A stretch of 13,007 nucleotides of DNA from Rachicladosporium sp. CCFEE 5018 (GCA_002077045.2 KZ111145.1:859936-872942); one strand, 5' to 3'; shown: positions 1 to 9,177, numbered from the stretch's first letter. Notes: generated by a model not told the origin, from the sequence alone. Translations and numbers: made by a program.

Positions 1-827
1 ACACCGGAGCGAGGCGCCTATGCGCTGTCAGGCCGCCCATGTGCCTGAGATCTTCATGATATGATCCAAACAAAAGGGCAGGTGCTGTACCAACTGAGTT
101 CACGATACCTGAGGTGGTGGATCGAGATGAAAACCATCGATGGACCCAAGAGCCAGTGCTATCGCCCACTGCTCCCACCGAGTCAGGCGGTGAGGATGCG
201 CCATCAGGCAGCCAGGCACACTTGCATGCTCCGCCCCACGGGTCAGGCCGCATCTCTCGACGCCGCAGCATAGCTCCTCGATGCCAACGATGGCTTGTTG
301 TCAGTATGGCATAATAGTTTGGATATCACAGAGACATTGTCGGCACTCATGCTTCCAACCCATTCACTGTAATGATAGCGGACCACAAGCAACAGCGGGG
401 CGCCCCACAGCAAGCTCTTCTGGGACTCTGGTAGTGCCAATACGGTTGTGAGCCGTGGAGGCGCAGCAACTCTTCCATCACACCTTGTCCTCGCTGGCCG
501 CCCTATGATCGCCAGGCCATTGGGGTGACCATATACTTTCTCACGCGCTGCACTGCCCTACAGCATGCTGCCTGGTCTGGCTTAGGTGCCCCACGCCTAC
601 ACGCGACCGAGCGACGGGATTGCGGCTCCGGCTTAACATCTAGCATTGAGTTGAGAAAGAGGTCGCCGCAGAGGCCGAAACGGACTCATAACTCATCGTG
701 ACCACGGGAGCTCAGCCTTTTCATCATAGCCCCATCTCACCAAGGTACATAGCTAGTCGCCCAGAAGCCCTGCATCGATTGTCGCACAGAGAGACGTTGC
801 TCCTTCAACCGAGCTACCCTACTGATC
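1..827. other. Intergenic region without a supportable gene
   Basis: Reading both strands I see only short open frames (up to about 70 codons) with no family motif, no consistent splice signals and no tRNA-like fold. The right end should hold the promoter and 5' leader of the adenosine deaminase gene that follows. No clear TATA element or known operator stands out. Confidence 0.5.
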
Positions 828-3099
828 ATGTCGAAGCAGCTCCGAATCGTCACGGTCCGAGATGCTGAAGAGTGGCAAGTGCGCACGGCTCCAGTCTCAC
901 TTCCCGATCGTAGTCGAACGACTATGCTACGTAGGGTGAGTCAGAACCGCGCAATTTCATCACGGAATCGTGACAGTTGCGCTCGCATGTGGCAAACACT
1001 GAAGCGAGCGTTCATCGACGGCTAACATTTCAACAGCTCCGAAAGCGGCGGGCCGACGTAGACAGCCGTGACGGCGAGAGCAATCAGAAACGCGTCGATT
1101 CATTGCTTGTGGACGAAACATCTCCTACAAAGCCTACCAAGCGAAGTGCTTCCAGGAAATTCATCAAGACTTTCAAACCATCAAATCCGTTACCCTTCTC
1201 GATGCAAACGACTTCGATAACAATGCAGGCCAATGGAATGCAAGATCTCGGAGCACAAGTCCATGAAGCTCTCTCGAATTGCATCGGAGAGACTGGCCAG
1301 AATGAGGAATATCGCCACCAGCGTGATCAGCTACTTACAGACGAGGGTAGGGACTCATGGGAGTTCAACGTGCGCGACCGCGCCTCGCTGTCACAGGGCA
1401 GAGCAGCGATCATCGTACGCAAGATCCGAGAGAAAGAACGAAATGACCCCGAGATCTTCGGCAATCTGCCCGGAGAAGCTGTGCCCGGACCGCGAACCCA
1501 TGACCTCGGCGGCAGATACCTGAAGAACTATGCAAGCATCAAACGCTCTAAGGTGTATGAAATTGCGAAGAAGGCGCCCAAGGGTGCTCACCTCCATCTC
1601 CACTTTAACTCCGAACTTCCGGCTCGCACTCTTTTCCCAATCGCTCGCACGATACCTGAGACATTGTATATCCGTTCGACGTGCGCACTCATCAGCGAGG
1701 AGGCATTAGAGGACTGTGAGATTACATTCAACGTGCTCCCGAAAGGTGCCGCATCTGGTAACATATTCGAGAACGGTTACAATCCCGACTTCAAGCAAGC
1801 TCCGCCTAGCGCATACATGCTATGGAGAGACTTCAAGATCGAATTCGTCCACAGATTTCCGCATTCTGTACCACCGGCAGAGTACGAGGATGCACTCGAG
1901 CCGCCAGAGCGATGGGCTCGCAATAAGATGGTCATCACAGAGGACCTCAAGTATAAGAAAGCGCAGACCCACAATGAGATGTGGGCATGCTTCAACCAGG
2001 GCACTCGAGCATTCAAAGGTCTAGTGAACTATGCAAGCGTCTACCGAGAGTATGTCGGGATGGCCATAGTCCGCATGATACGTCACAAGGTCATGTATGC
2101 GGAATTACGACCAATGATGCTAGACAAGACTATACCCACTGATGACGGTACGGGCTTCTTGGACCACAAGGCACAGATGAACATCATTTTGGAGGTTGTG
2201 AAGGAGAAGCAAGACGAGCTGAGGGCAGCCGGCAAGCTCGAACATTTTCCCTTTGGCATGAAGATCATTTACTGCACGCCTCGGAGTATACCCAGAGAGC
2301 GCATGAAGCTCGAACTTGAAGACTGCATTAAGCTGGCGCTGCAGTTTAAAGAGCAGAAGCTGATATGCGGTAGGTAGTTTCCATATTACACGCAGTGATA
2401 TCGCTGACATTTCCCAGGCTTTGACCTCGTGGGCGCTGAGGACCGTCCAAATAATGTTAGCTTTTACGCCGATCTTCTGGTGGCGTTCAAGAAGACCTGC
2501 AAGTCGCTGGAGCTCGACATCCCCTTCATGTTCCATGCTGGTGAGACTTTGCTCGATACTGGCGGGTCTAAGGATCCAAGGAACAGCAATCTTTACGACT
2601 CGCTATTACTAGGCGCAAAGCGTATTGGCCACGGCTATGCGCTTGTCAAACATCCGCTACTGATAGAGAAGTACAAGAAGGCAAACATCGCCCTTGAGCT
2701 GTGTCCAATCTCAAACGAGCTACTCGGGCTGTGTGGCAACGCACGAGAGCATCCCTATCCCGCCCTGCTAGCAGCTGGTCTGCATTGCACGCTGAACGCA
2801 GATAACCCTGCGTTGTTCAGGTGAGTCTTATCATTTCTTCAACTATATCAAACAGATCGTGATAGCTGAACAGTGACGACAGATCTTCGATCTCTCATGA
2901 GTTCTATCAAGTCATGGTTGGCGATCCGCGCATGACTCTCCATGGTTGGAAGCAGCTTGCTGAATGGAGTCTTGAGCATGCTTGTTTGACCGAGAGCGAG
3001 GTGGCGAGAGGACTGCAGATCCTCCGCGCTGATTGGGAGATCTATTGCCAGTGGATCGTGGATACCTATGGTGCTGAAGCTGATGCCGAAGAAGACTGA
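828..3099 (+). CDS. Adenosine deaminase-related protein (ADGF/CECR1, ADA2-like), four exons
   Basis: This is a zinc hydrolase of the metal-dependent adenosine deaminase superfamily that would convert adenosine or deoxyadenosine to inosine forms. Proposed exons are 828-935, 1037-2369, 2418-2820 and 2883-3099, giving 686 aa. Introns are 936-1036 (GTGAGT, branch GCTAAC, CAACAG, phase 0), 2370-2417 (GTAGGT to CCCAG, phase 1) and 2821-2882 (GTGAGT to CAG, phase 2). Visible active-site motifs are the zinc pair in HLHLHF (codons from 1589), the catalytic Glu in FHAGET, RIGHGY, and the terminal zinc Asp in NADNP. Conserved ADGF-type segments KIIYC and GFDLVGAED are present. No signal peptide is visible at this start, unlike secreted animal ADA2, so a cytosolic enzyme is inferred. 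The N-terminal ~90 residues are basic, low in similarity and uncertain; ATG 828 has A at -3. A later in-frame ATG at 1202 would give 595 aa without exon 1. A nearer acceptor at 2873 for the last intron is possible but sits too close to the likely branch point. Confidence 0.9.
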
Positions 3100-3674
3100 G
3101 GCTTGCCACGTTACTCGCTAGGGTGTACACTCGGACTTACGCACAGGCACAGAGCCGGACCAGCAGCTCGATTACTAATCTACGGCGCCCCCAACGATAC
3201 CCCAGACGACTATTGGCTGCCGAGGTCCACTCTAAGTCGACGACAGGTGCCCATTTCTCACGCATTGTGCCGAGGAGATGTCTGATGCGTGATCAATGGC
3301 TGGGTAGAACGGTCAGCGCTCAGCCTTCTGCGCGGGTGCGATCGAGACGGGCCAGAACCTCTGGTGACAGCGTTGCAGCAAATAGCCACGAGACCAACGA
3401 TGACATTGATTTGCACCACCGAACGGTCTCACCGTCGATTTGAGGACTCAAACCCCATCCTGGCCAACTGCAATCGATAAGTTCGGTGGGCTAGGCTTGC
3501 CGTTGAGATTCCTTGGCATATCCCTTCGATCCACTTTGCTTGCCGTATACCGCCAACTTGATTTCAAAGCACGATTGATACTGAGACTTCATTCACTTCG
3601 CGAAAATTACAAGTCGATGTGTTACTCTCTATTCGACAACTTTCTTAGCATCTCTCCACATTTCCATCCCGAAC
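3100..3674. other. Intergenic region, 3' flank of deaminase and promoter of flavin oxidoreductase
   Basis: Short open frames here carry no recognisable motif and overlap one another. The last ~80 bases before the next ATG are rich in pyrimidines (for example the CATCTCTCCACATTTCC stretch near 3650-3667), as is common for fungal 5' leaders. I see no RNA gene or clear operator. Confidence 0.5.
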
Positions 3675-5030
3675 ATGGCCAACACGATGTACCCCTCCTC
3701 TGCCCGCTACAATTCCTCCAAGACAGATGCCTCTCCCCTCGGCCAGTCCCTTACATTCCCATTCTCCAACCGGACAGCTTCAAATCGCTTTCTCAAAGTT
3801 GCAATGACCGAGCGGCTCTCAAGCTGGTCGCCCACTTCTCTCCCCGCGCGAGGCATCCCAAGCAAAGCGCTACAAGATGTCTATCGCCACTGGGGACGTG
3901 GCGAGATCGGACTAAGCCTCACCGGTAACATCCTGATCGAGTACGATCACCTCGAAGCCCGCGGAAACCCGATCATCACGCCCGACGACCCTCTGGAAGG
4001 CGAGAGATTCGAGGCGTTCACCGAGATGGCAAAGGTAGGAAAGCAGAGTGGAAGCGGCTTGCTAGTGGCTCAAGTCTCTCACCCCGGCCGACAAGTCGAG
4101 GATAGGATCCAACCGCATCCCATTTCGGCCTCGGACGTGCAATTGGCTGGCACTGTCATTGGCTTGACCTTCGCCAAACCTCGCGCTGCTACGAAGGCAG
4201 ATATCGCCAGGATCATTGAAGGCTTCGCGCACGCAGCTGAATACCTTGAGAAAGCTGGCTTTGATGGCGTGGAGCTGCATGGCGCACATGGGTATTTGCT
4301 TGCGCAATTTCTCAGCCCAACTACGAACCTGCGGACAGACGAGTATGGTGGCAGTCTCGAGAACCGCGCGAGGTTGATCACGGAGATCGCTGCTGCCATC
4401 CAATCTAGGACCGAGCGAGACTTCGTGCTTGGGATCAAGCTGAATAGTGTAGAGTTTCAAGATGGCGGCTTCACCACCGAGGATGCAAGGGATTTCTGTG
4501 CACTGCTCGAAAAGTCCAAGTTCGACTTCGTCGAGCTGAGTGGCGGAACGTACGAGTCCCTAGCGTTCACGCACAAGCGCGACAGCACTCGCGCGCGAGA
4601 GGCTTTCTTCCTGGATTTCGCGGAGCTTATAGCGCCTGCGTTGACGAAGACCAAAGTCTACCTCACTGGCGGGTTCAAGACAGTGCCCGCCATGGTGAAG
4701 GCGCTCAACATTGTCGATGGTATCGGGCTCGGGCGACCGCTGTGTCAGGAGCCGTTCCTTTGTCGCGATATATTGGCAGGTCGAGTTACTGGTGCGATAG
4801 AGCAGGCGGTCGACAGAGACGACTTTGGGGTCAGTCTAACAATTGCTGGAGCGCACATCACGCAGCTGAGCAAGAATGAGAAGCCGGTTGACATGAGTGA
4901 TGAAGCGAATGTGAAAGCTTTCATGAAGGATATGGGCGAATGGAGAGCGAAGGCCGTGGAGGACCAGGCTATGGTGGGTTATGGGAATGTGGAGATTGTG
5001 AGCCTTCGAGGAGAGCCGATCGAGGTGTAG
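3675..5030 (+). CDS. NADH:flavin oxidoreductase / Old Yellow Enzyme family ene-reductase
   Basis: This single-exon gene encodes a 451-aa FMN-dependent TIM-barrel oxidoreductase that would reduce activated C=C bonds (for example enones) using NAD(P)H; the natural substrate is unknown. The start ATG has A at -3 (CGAACATGG) and the conserved barrel begins about residue 25. Visible family motifs are LLVAQVSHPGRQ (129-140, flavin-contacting Gln133), HGAHGYLLAQFLSP (202-215) with the substrate-anion pair His202/His205 and the likely proton donor Tyr207, RTDEYGGSLENR (220-231), and the phosphate-binding GGF (332-334) and GRP (353-355). The His-x-x-His pair is of the YqjM/bacterial-like kind rather than the His-x-x-Asn of yeast OYE1. 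The length fits fungal members of the family. No signal peptide or membrane segment is seen, so it is probably cytosolic. The C-terminal ~70 residues extend past the barrel. It lies 575 bp downstream of the deaminase in the same direction, with no sign of shared function. Confidence 0.93.
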   Translation: MANTMYPSSARYNSSKTDASPLGQSLTFPFSNRTASNRFLKVAMTERLSSWSPTSLPARGIPSKALQDVYRHWGRGEIGLSLTGNILIEYDHLEARGNPIITPDDPLEGERFEAFTEMAKVGKQSGSGLLVAQVSHPGRQVEDRIQPHPISASDVQLAGTVIGLTFAKPRAATKADIARIIEGFAHAAEYLEKAGFDGVELHGAHGYLLAQFLSPTTNLRTDEYGGSLENRARLITEIAAAIQSRTERDFVLGIKLNSVEFQDGGFTTEDARDFCALLEKSKFDFVELSGGTYESLAFTHKRDSTRAREAFFLDFAELIAPALTKTKVYLTGGFKTVPAMVKALNIVDGIGLGRPLCQEPFLCRDILAGRVTGAIEQAVDRDDFGVSLTIAGAHITQLSKNEKPVDMSDEANVKAFMKDMGEWRAKAVEDQAMVGYGNVEIVSLRGEPIEV

Positions 5031-5084
5031 GAGATGTAGAGCAGTTCTCGAGAATCGCGGTGAGAGCACAGATTGCGCTTTCGC

Positions 5085-5806
5085 TTACCTGTCTATCGAT
5101 CCTCGTAGACCGTGTATGATCGCGCAACCGTGAGGATCCTGGTGATTCGACATCAATCCGTCACCTCTGACACGAATGTCAGTCAAGGTGCGAAACGCCC
5201 ACGGTCTCGCACAATCCTGACACGCAACAAATACTCGCAGCGTCTCGTTGCCCAGGGACATCATTCTGACCAGCGTGCCTACGGAGACTTCGTGGCGGAA
5301 TATCATGGGTTCCCACATAGAGGCAGCACTGCATCATCTACAGCGTGCGTCACTGCAGACCATCCGCAAATTCCGCACAGCTTTCCTGATGCCAACCCTG
5401 GGTATCATGCTCATGCCCGAGGAAAACATCATTTTCTTTGAGCTCGGCAATGATATCCGACAACGCCAGCGCGATCAGTCGATGCTCCGCTGAGGTCGGC
5501 ACCCGGCAGTGTCTCGACGTCATTTCGAAAGGCCACGTGAGCGCCACAGGATGAAGGTTGTGGCGGCCGTTGAAGATGATGCTGCGTGACGCCATGCCTT
5601 TGTTGCGAAGTTTGTCCGCGCCGAATGCTGGGCTCGTCGCTGCGTCGAATGTGCTTCTCGATGATTGCGTGAAGATCGAACCACCCACCACCTGAGTACC
5701 CTGCTCTAATGCTTGCAAAATGGCACAGGCACAGTCGTTCCATTGGCCAGCGCTCGGCATCCGGCAATGAGATGGTGATACAATAGTATGCAGGGTCGCT
5801 CGTCAT
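5085..5806 (-). pseudogene. Probable decayed hypothetical protein gene, three frames
   Basis: Three consecutive minus-strand open segments look protein-like and follow each other in order but in different frames. The first begins at ATG 5806 and reads well to about 5650. The second covers about 5640-5352 and includes FNGRHNLHPVALTWPFEM and LSDIIAELKENDVFLGHEHD. The third, 5318-5085, begins MWEPMIFRHEVSVGTL and ends at a TAA. Each switch corresponds to one net extra base (or two missing). I tried GT..AG introns at the second junction and none gave both a sensible length and a matching phase, so frameshift decay is favoured over splicing. I do not recognise the family and give no function. Chance open frames antisense to nothing remain a real alternative, because the evidence is only amino-acid composition and continuity. 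Confidence 0.33.
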
Positions 5807-5830
5807 GGCGTTTCTGCGGTAGACGTGCAA

Positions 5831-6492
5831 CGTTATTCTCTATCGCGTGAACGAACTCAACTTTGCACAAAACCTACTTCTTTCCGATGGCGCAACATGG
5901 CCACTGGAAATTCGATGCGACGTCATCGTCAACACAATCCGCAGTTCGGGCTCGAGCGGAGCGTGGTGCGTGGCATGCATGGCGTAGCTGCTTGGTTGCT
6001 TCTTGGGCGATGATCTGTGCGTGTCGTCAATTCTGATTTGTTGCCATCTGCTGTAAGTGAAGATCCACTTTTCATTCGTCGACGATCTTCCTTCGCACCT
6101 GCGCACTTCAGCTTGAATTTCGTACTCGCTTAATGTTAGCAAGAGGATCGTTTGGACAGACGCAATTACCTCCGCCCTGAAACATCCTCAAAGCCGACTT
6201 CACCACATTTACTGGAGACGACGTTCCACCAGTACTCCACTATCGCATCACGGTGTACGACCTTCGTAATACGCCCGGCCCTCTACGTCGAGTACTACAC
6301 TGGCCCTTCGCCCATACTCGGTACGAAAGGTATAACGTGTAGTAGAAGTGAGGCTTCAGCATCAACGAAAATCTACCTTGGCACTGGCCATTCTCCCCAA
6401 ACACAATCGCCAAAATTCCACCCTCACCCTCACCCCGCGCACTCTCGCCAGGTCGCACCCCGCGCATACCCTCGCCTCTGCCTTCACCCAGG
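5831..6492. other. Non-coding stretch, probable promoter and leader of the 6493 gene
   Basis: No convincing gene is visible. A perfect consensus donor GTAAGT lies at 6053-6058 and a TTAATGTTAG acceptor-like site ends at 6139, which could mark an 87-nt 5'-UTR intron, but no start codon upstream opens usefully into the next gene. From about 6385 to 6490 the plus strand becomes rich in C and T (CCCTCACCCTCACCCCGCGC near 6420-6439), typical of a fungal leader. Confidence 0.35.
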
Positions 6493-7038
6493 ATGAGGCC
6501 CTCTTCGCCGCTGTCTGGTTTCACGCCAGCGCCACGATTCGAACCGGGAGCATCCTCTCCAAGGTCAGTTCATACCCGAGTACCCTCGGCATCAACGGGG
6601 AACACAGCGCGCAGAGCCGATACGCGATCGCTCAAGCTGCCGTCACTTCCCAGATTCCACCCAGCGAACTTCCCTTCGACACATCAGCACAGTAATCTGA
6701 GTCCCGGTGAGGGACAGCAAGCGGCGCCAATGAGTCCGAGAAGTCACTCGAGGATGTACTCCGATGCGCAGAAGCAGCTGCTTATGTTCCACCGAGGGAG
6801 TGTGCAGGCTGCTGCAAGTAGGAGTGGGAGCTTGGAGAGGAAGCCGCTGAGTCCGAGGCTAGCACCATTGGCGAGCCCTGGCTTAGTCATTACGCCATTT
6901 GAGCTGGAATTGGAGGCAGGGCTTGAGTACTTTGATAAGCGAGAGGTGGCCAGGACGCTGGCAGAGCAAGGCGAGGCATCACGCAATGAGGGGGACCAGG
7001 GAAGCGAAGACCAAACTAGGGGAGGGTGGGAGCGGTGA
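6493..7038 (+). CDS. Conserved-looking Pro/Ser-rich fungal protein of unknown function
   Basis: This open frame encodes 181 aa starting at ATG 6493, preceded by a C/T-rich leader. The N-terminal third is rich in Ser, Pro, Arg and Thr and probably disordered. It is followed by LPSLPRFHPANFPS (residues about 50-63), a SPRSHSRMYSDAQKQLLMF segment (about 81-99), and KPLSPRLAPLASPG (about 117-130) leading into ITPFELELEAG and an acidic/basic helical tail. This motif order resembles, from memory, a family widespread in ascomycetes that has no assigned function; I cannot name it or check it here. No signal peptide, membrane segment or catalytic motif is visible. The family members I recall are often longer at the N-terminus, so an upstream exon may be missing or the gene may be truncated. 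No functional link with neighbours is evident. Confidence 0.6.
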   Translation: MRPSSPLSGFTPAPRFEPGASSPRSVHTRVPSASTGNTARRADTRSLKLPSLPRFHPANFPSTHQHSNLSPGEGQQAAPMSPRSHSRMYSDAQKQLLMFHRGSVQAAASRSGSLERKPLSPRLAPLASPGLVITPFELELEAGLEYFDKREVARTLAEQGEASRNEGDQGSEDQTRGGWER

Positions 7039-7409
7039 TGACAGGGTTAGTGATAGCCACGAATTTGCTGTATTAGCGAGCGCACGGCGTCCTGGACACC
7101 AAAATATAGCATGCATAGTGAAAGTGGAAAAGTGGTTGGATCAGAGTATCTCTTGGCTCTCAAGATAGCAATCGAACATTACAGCACTGTTACGCATACA
7201 TGATCTCGAAATGTCCAAGATCAACGCCGTCACCACGACCATTTCCGCTGTATCATCGTGAGACAAGTGGATATGTTGCGCATGCTGCGCTAACATGTCA
7301 GTTTATGGCTTGGCAAAAAGCTCACCTCACTTTCACATGTCAGCGTCGCTCCTTCCACTTTCGCTCCTTCCTCAAATGCCTTAAGATACAACATGCAGCC
7401 AAATCTGGC
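7039..7409. other. Intergenic region between the 6493 gene and tRNA-Asp
   Basis: I find no motif-bearing open frame here. The right end is the 3' flank of the minus-strand tRNA. The longest frame, about 79 codons from 7200 on the plus strand, reads into the tRNA flank and has no recognisable features. Confidence 0.5.
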
Positions 7410-7414
7410 AAAAA
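7410..7414 (-). terminator. RNA polymerase III terminator (T5) for tRNA-Asp
   Basis: On the minus strand a run of five T residues lies 28 bases past the tRNA 3' end, the usual simple termination signal for RNA polymerase III. No shorter-range run of four or more T occurs between it and the tRNA. Confidence 0.6.
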
Positions 7415-7441
7415 TGAATGCGGCAACAATAGACGATGATG

Positions 7442-7537
7442 CTCCTCGACAGGGAATCGAACCCTGGTCTCCCGCGCTCGTGAAAGCTAGAACTCGTCTT
7501 TGACAAGCGGAAATCATGACCACTAGACCATCGGGGA
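7442..7537 (-). tRNA. tRNA-Asp (anticodon GTC) with a 24-nt intron
   Basis: The minus strand folds as a nuclear tRNA of 72 nt once the intron is removed. The 5' acceptor strand TCCCCGA (7537-7531) pairs with TCGAGGA, followed by discriminator G at 7442. The anticodon stem is TCCGC/GCGGG, the anticodon GTC is at 7504-7502 with T33 before and A37 after, the variable loop is AGAC, and the T arm is CAGGG-TTCGATT-CCCTG. The intron occupies 7500-7477, exactly one base 3' of the anticodon, the standard eukaryotic site. The internal B box GGTTCGATTCC is perfect (7463-7453). Oddities: acceptor pair 4-69 is C:A where tRNA-Asp usually has T:A, and D-stem pair 13-22 is T:T. The intron carries ACGAG twice, and its GAC could pair with the anticodon. 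The 3' CCA is not encoded, as expected. Confidence 0.92.
7477..7500 (-). other. Intron of tRNA-Asp
   Basis: These 24 bases interrupt the anticodon loop between A37 and C38. Removing them restores a seven-base loop TTGTCAC closed by five pairs, which fixes both ends. The sequence has an internal direct repeat ACGAG at both flanks of TTCTAGCTTTC. Confidence 0.88.
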
Positions 7538-7610
7538 AGAGATTGGATGGAGGTTAGCGTAGCCAAATCAAATATAATCTCTGTCGCAATGGAGGCGATC
7601 TGTGAACGCC

Positions 7611-8900
7611 ATGCGTCCTGACAATACCGTTGACCGCGTCGAGGTCATGAGGAGACTAGTGAGGCCAGAAAGTATGAAAGCAGGCACTTAGACGCGACAT
7701 CTGGATCAAGCACGGCATTCCCATCATCGATGACCACCTGAACCCTACGGAGTACTGTTACGGATGCCCCACGTTCGTCTACACGTCCGAAGCATAGAAG
7801 GCTCATTGCAGTGATCATCTAGACGACGTGCCGGCTTTCTGCAGCAGGTTGTTTGTTCGAGGTGTTGTCATCAAAGCTGAATACTGCCCCTTCTGCATCG
7901 TAGCAAGAGACCGGCTCCCGTCCATTCGGTACCAGCAAGTTTCCTGAGTCCGACGGCTTCATATCCATCAACACATTAAGGATACCGACGGTCCTTTCCG
8001 CTGTCCCTTTGCAGCGTGCTATACCGAAACTTGTATTGAAGCTGAGCAGTTCTATGATCACGCTTGCAGATCTCATGGTATCAGAGACACCCCGCCTTCA
8101 AGCCCAGAGGTTCCGAATCCTATTGTGCCGGTTGTCCTCATCGATAAGCCAGGCCATCCACGGAAGCGACGACCCATAACCTTTGAGTGTCTGGAGATCG
8201 GATGCTCGATCAAGGCCGCGACCTTCACTCTGCTCACAGCACACTGAGAGTCTGCGCATCAATATGCTCCCTATCGCTGCAAATTTCTGCGGAGCCTTGC
8301 AACAAGATCTTCCGTAGCGAGGAAAGGTTGATCAGACATGAAGCTACACATCCCGCGCCACCGCAATTTAGGTGCAGCTTCCGTGGTTGCAAAAAATGCC
8401 TACGCCGTATCGAGGTCCTAATCAAGCACGGTAACACCCATAAAGAGTACATCTGCAGTCTCACAGGCTGCGGTCACGACGCTCGCAATCTCAAGTTGCC
8501 AGAGAAGCACGAGAACACCCATGAGGGCGAGATGCCGTTCGTGTGCAAGCACATCGACCAGGGCCGAAGCCGCGGGTGTCAAAAACGGTTCGCTGTTACC
8601 CATGATCTGCTCGCCCACATGAGCAGTTACCACGATGCGGTATACAGCACTTCCCCAACAGCAGAACGCGAGAGATATGCGAGCTCTCCCTGCGGCGAGG
8701 CTAGCGAACAACGTGATCTCATGGACACTGATTACGTACCAGTCGACGTGCCTATGGTGGGGTCAAAAGCCTCCCTCGCGGAGTTCTGGCCGGCGTGGAG
8801 GCTAACGAAATCTATACGCATTCTAATCACAACGCTTACTTTCAGGTACGATAGACAGCCCCTTGCTGAAATCCAGTCGGTGTTGTCATCGGGGATGTAG
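7611..8900 (+). pseudogene. Multi-finger C2H2 zinc-finger protein gene, disrupted
   Basis: Plus-strand frame 1 from about 7681 encodes a chain of C2H2 fingers. Unit A is Cys7756/Cys7765/His7804/His7816 (x2-x12-x3). Unit B is CPFC at 7885 to LHIHQH at 7957. Unit C starts at Cys8002 (x4-x13-x4), and unit D at Cys8188 (x4-x12-x4). In-frame stops interrupt A (TAG 7795-7797), B (TGA 7945-7947) and D (TGA 8245-8247). Between 8284 and 8289 the reading shifts frame, and units E-H then run openly to TAG 8898-8900, with fingers at Cys8298 (x12-x3) and three more including FRCSFRGC and YICSLTGC. The A-B-C part resembles a fungal family with CxxC...HCxxHL...CPFC...HIxxH repeats, a presumed nuclear DNA- or RNA-binding protein. 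A 51-nt intron at 8795-8845 (GTGGAG to TTCAG) would join in phase. The 5' end, ATG 7611 with a frame change near 7679, is uncertain. A shortened protein from ATG 8202 containing the last fingers is possible. Confidence 0.75.
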
Positions 8901-9128
8901 GATGTGCACGGATAATAGAGTCCAGCGTCTTTGCTTGGGCTTCTTGGCTTATCGTTCATGCTCATATGCAGTGTCTCCGATCAGCCCTGCAACGCGAACG
9001 ATACATGCTACTCGCGAATCGTTCACGCTACGGAACAACGGCAGTGCAACGGCCCTAGACGGATGCTGGAGATCACGCTGTACCCGAGCATAAGCGAGCA
9101 TGACTCAGCTCCTACTCAATGCTCATGT

Positions 9129-9177
9129 TCAAAGGAGCGAGCAATACCACAATGCTCGTTCGGGTCCGCTCCTTTGA
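9129..9177. repeat. 11-bp perfect inverted repeat
   Basis: TCAAAGGAGCG at 9129-9139 is repeated in reverse complement as CGCTCCTTTGA at 9167-9177, with 27 bases between. The spacer contains CGAGCA and TGCTCG, which could extend the stem in part. Role unknown. Confidence 0.7.

Noticed and set aside
2821..2873. Shorter third intron for the deaminase with acceptor at 2873
   Set aside because: It stays in frame and adds three residues, but the acceptor is only about four bases from the likely branch adenosine. The 2882 acceptor was preferred; the alternative is not excluded.
3440..3928. 162-codon plus-strand open frame overlapping the oxidoreductase start
   Set aside because: It starts on a non-ATG or weak start, has no motif and overlaps the well-supported 3675 gene in a different frame.
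6240..6524. Gly/Glu-rich minus-strand frame
   Set aside because: Its composition simply mirrors the CT-rich leader on the plus strand, with no motif or splice support.
7945..8247. TGA codons read as selenocysteine or programmed readthrough in the zinc-finger gene
   Set aside because: Filamentous ascomycetes are not known to use selenocysteine, a TAG and a frameshift are also present, and the stops fall at variable finger positions rather than at a catalytic site.
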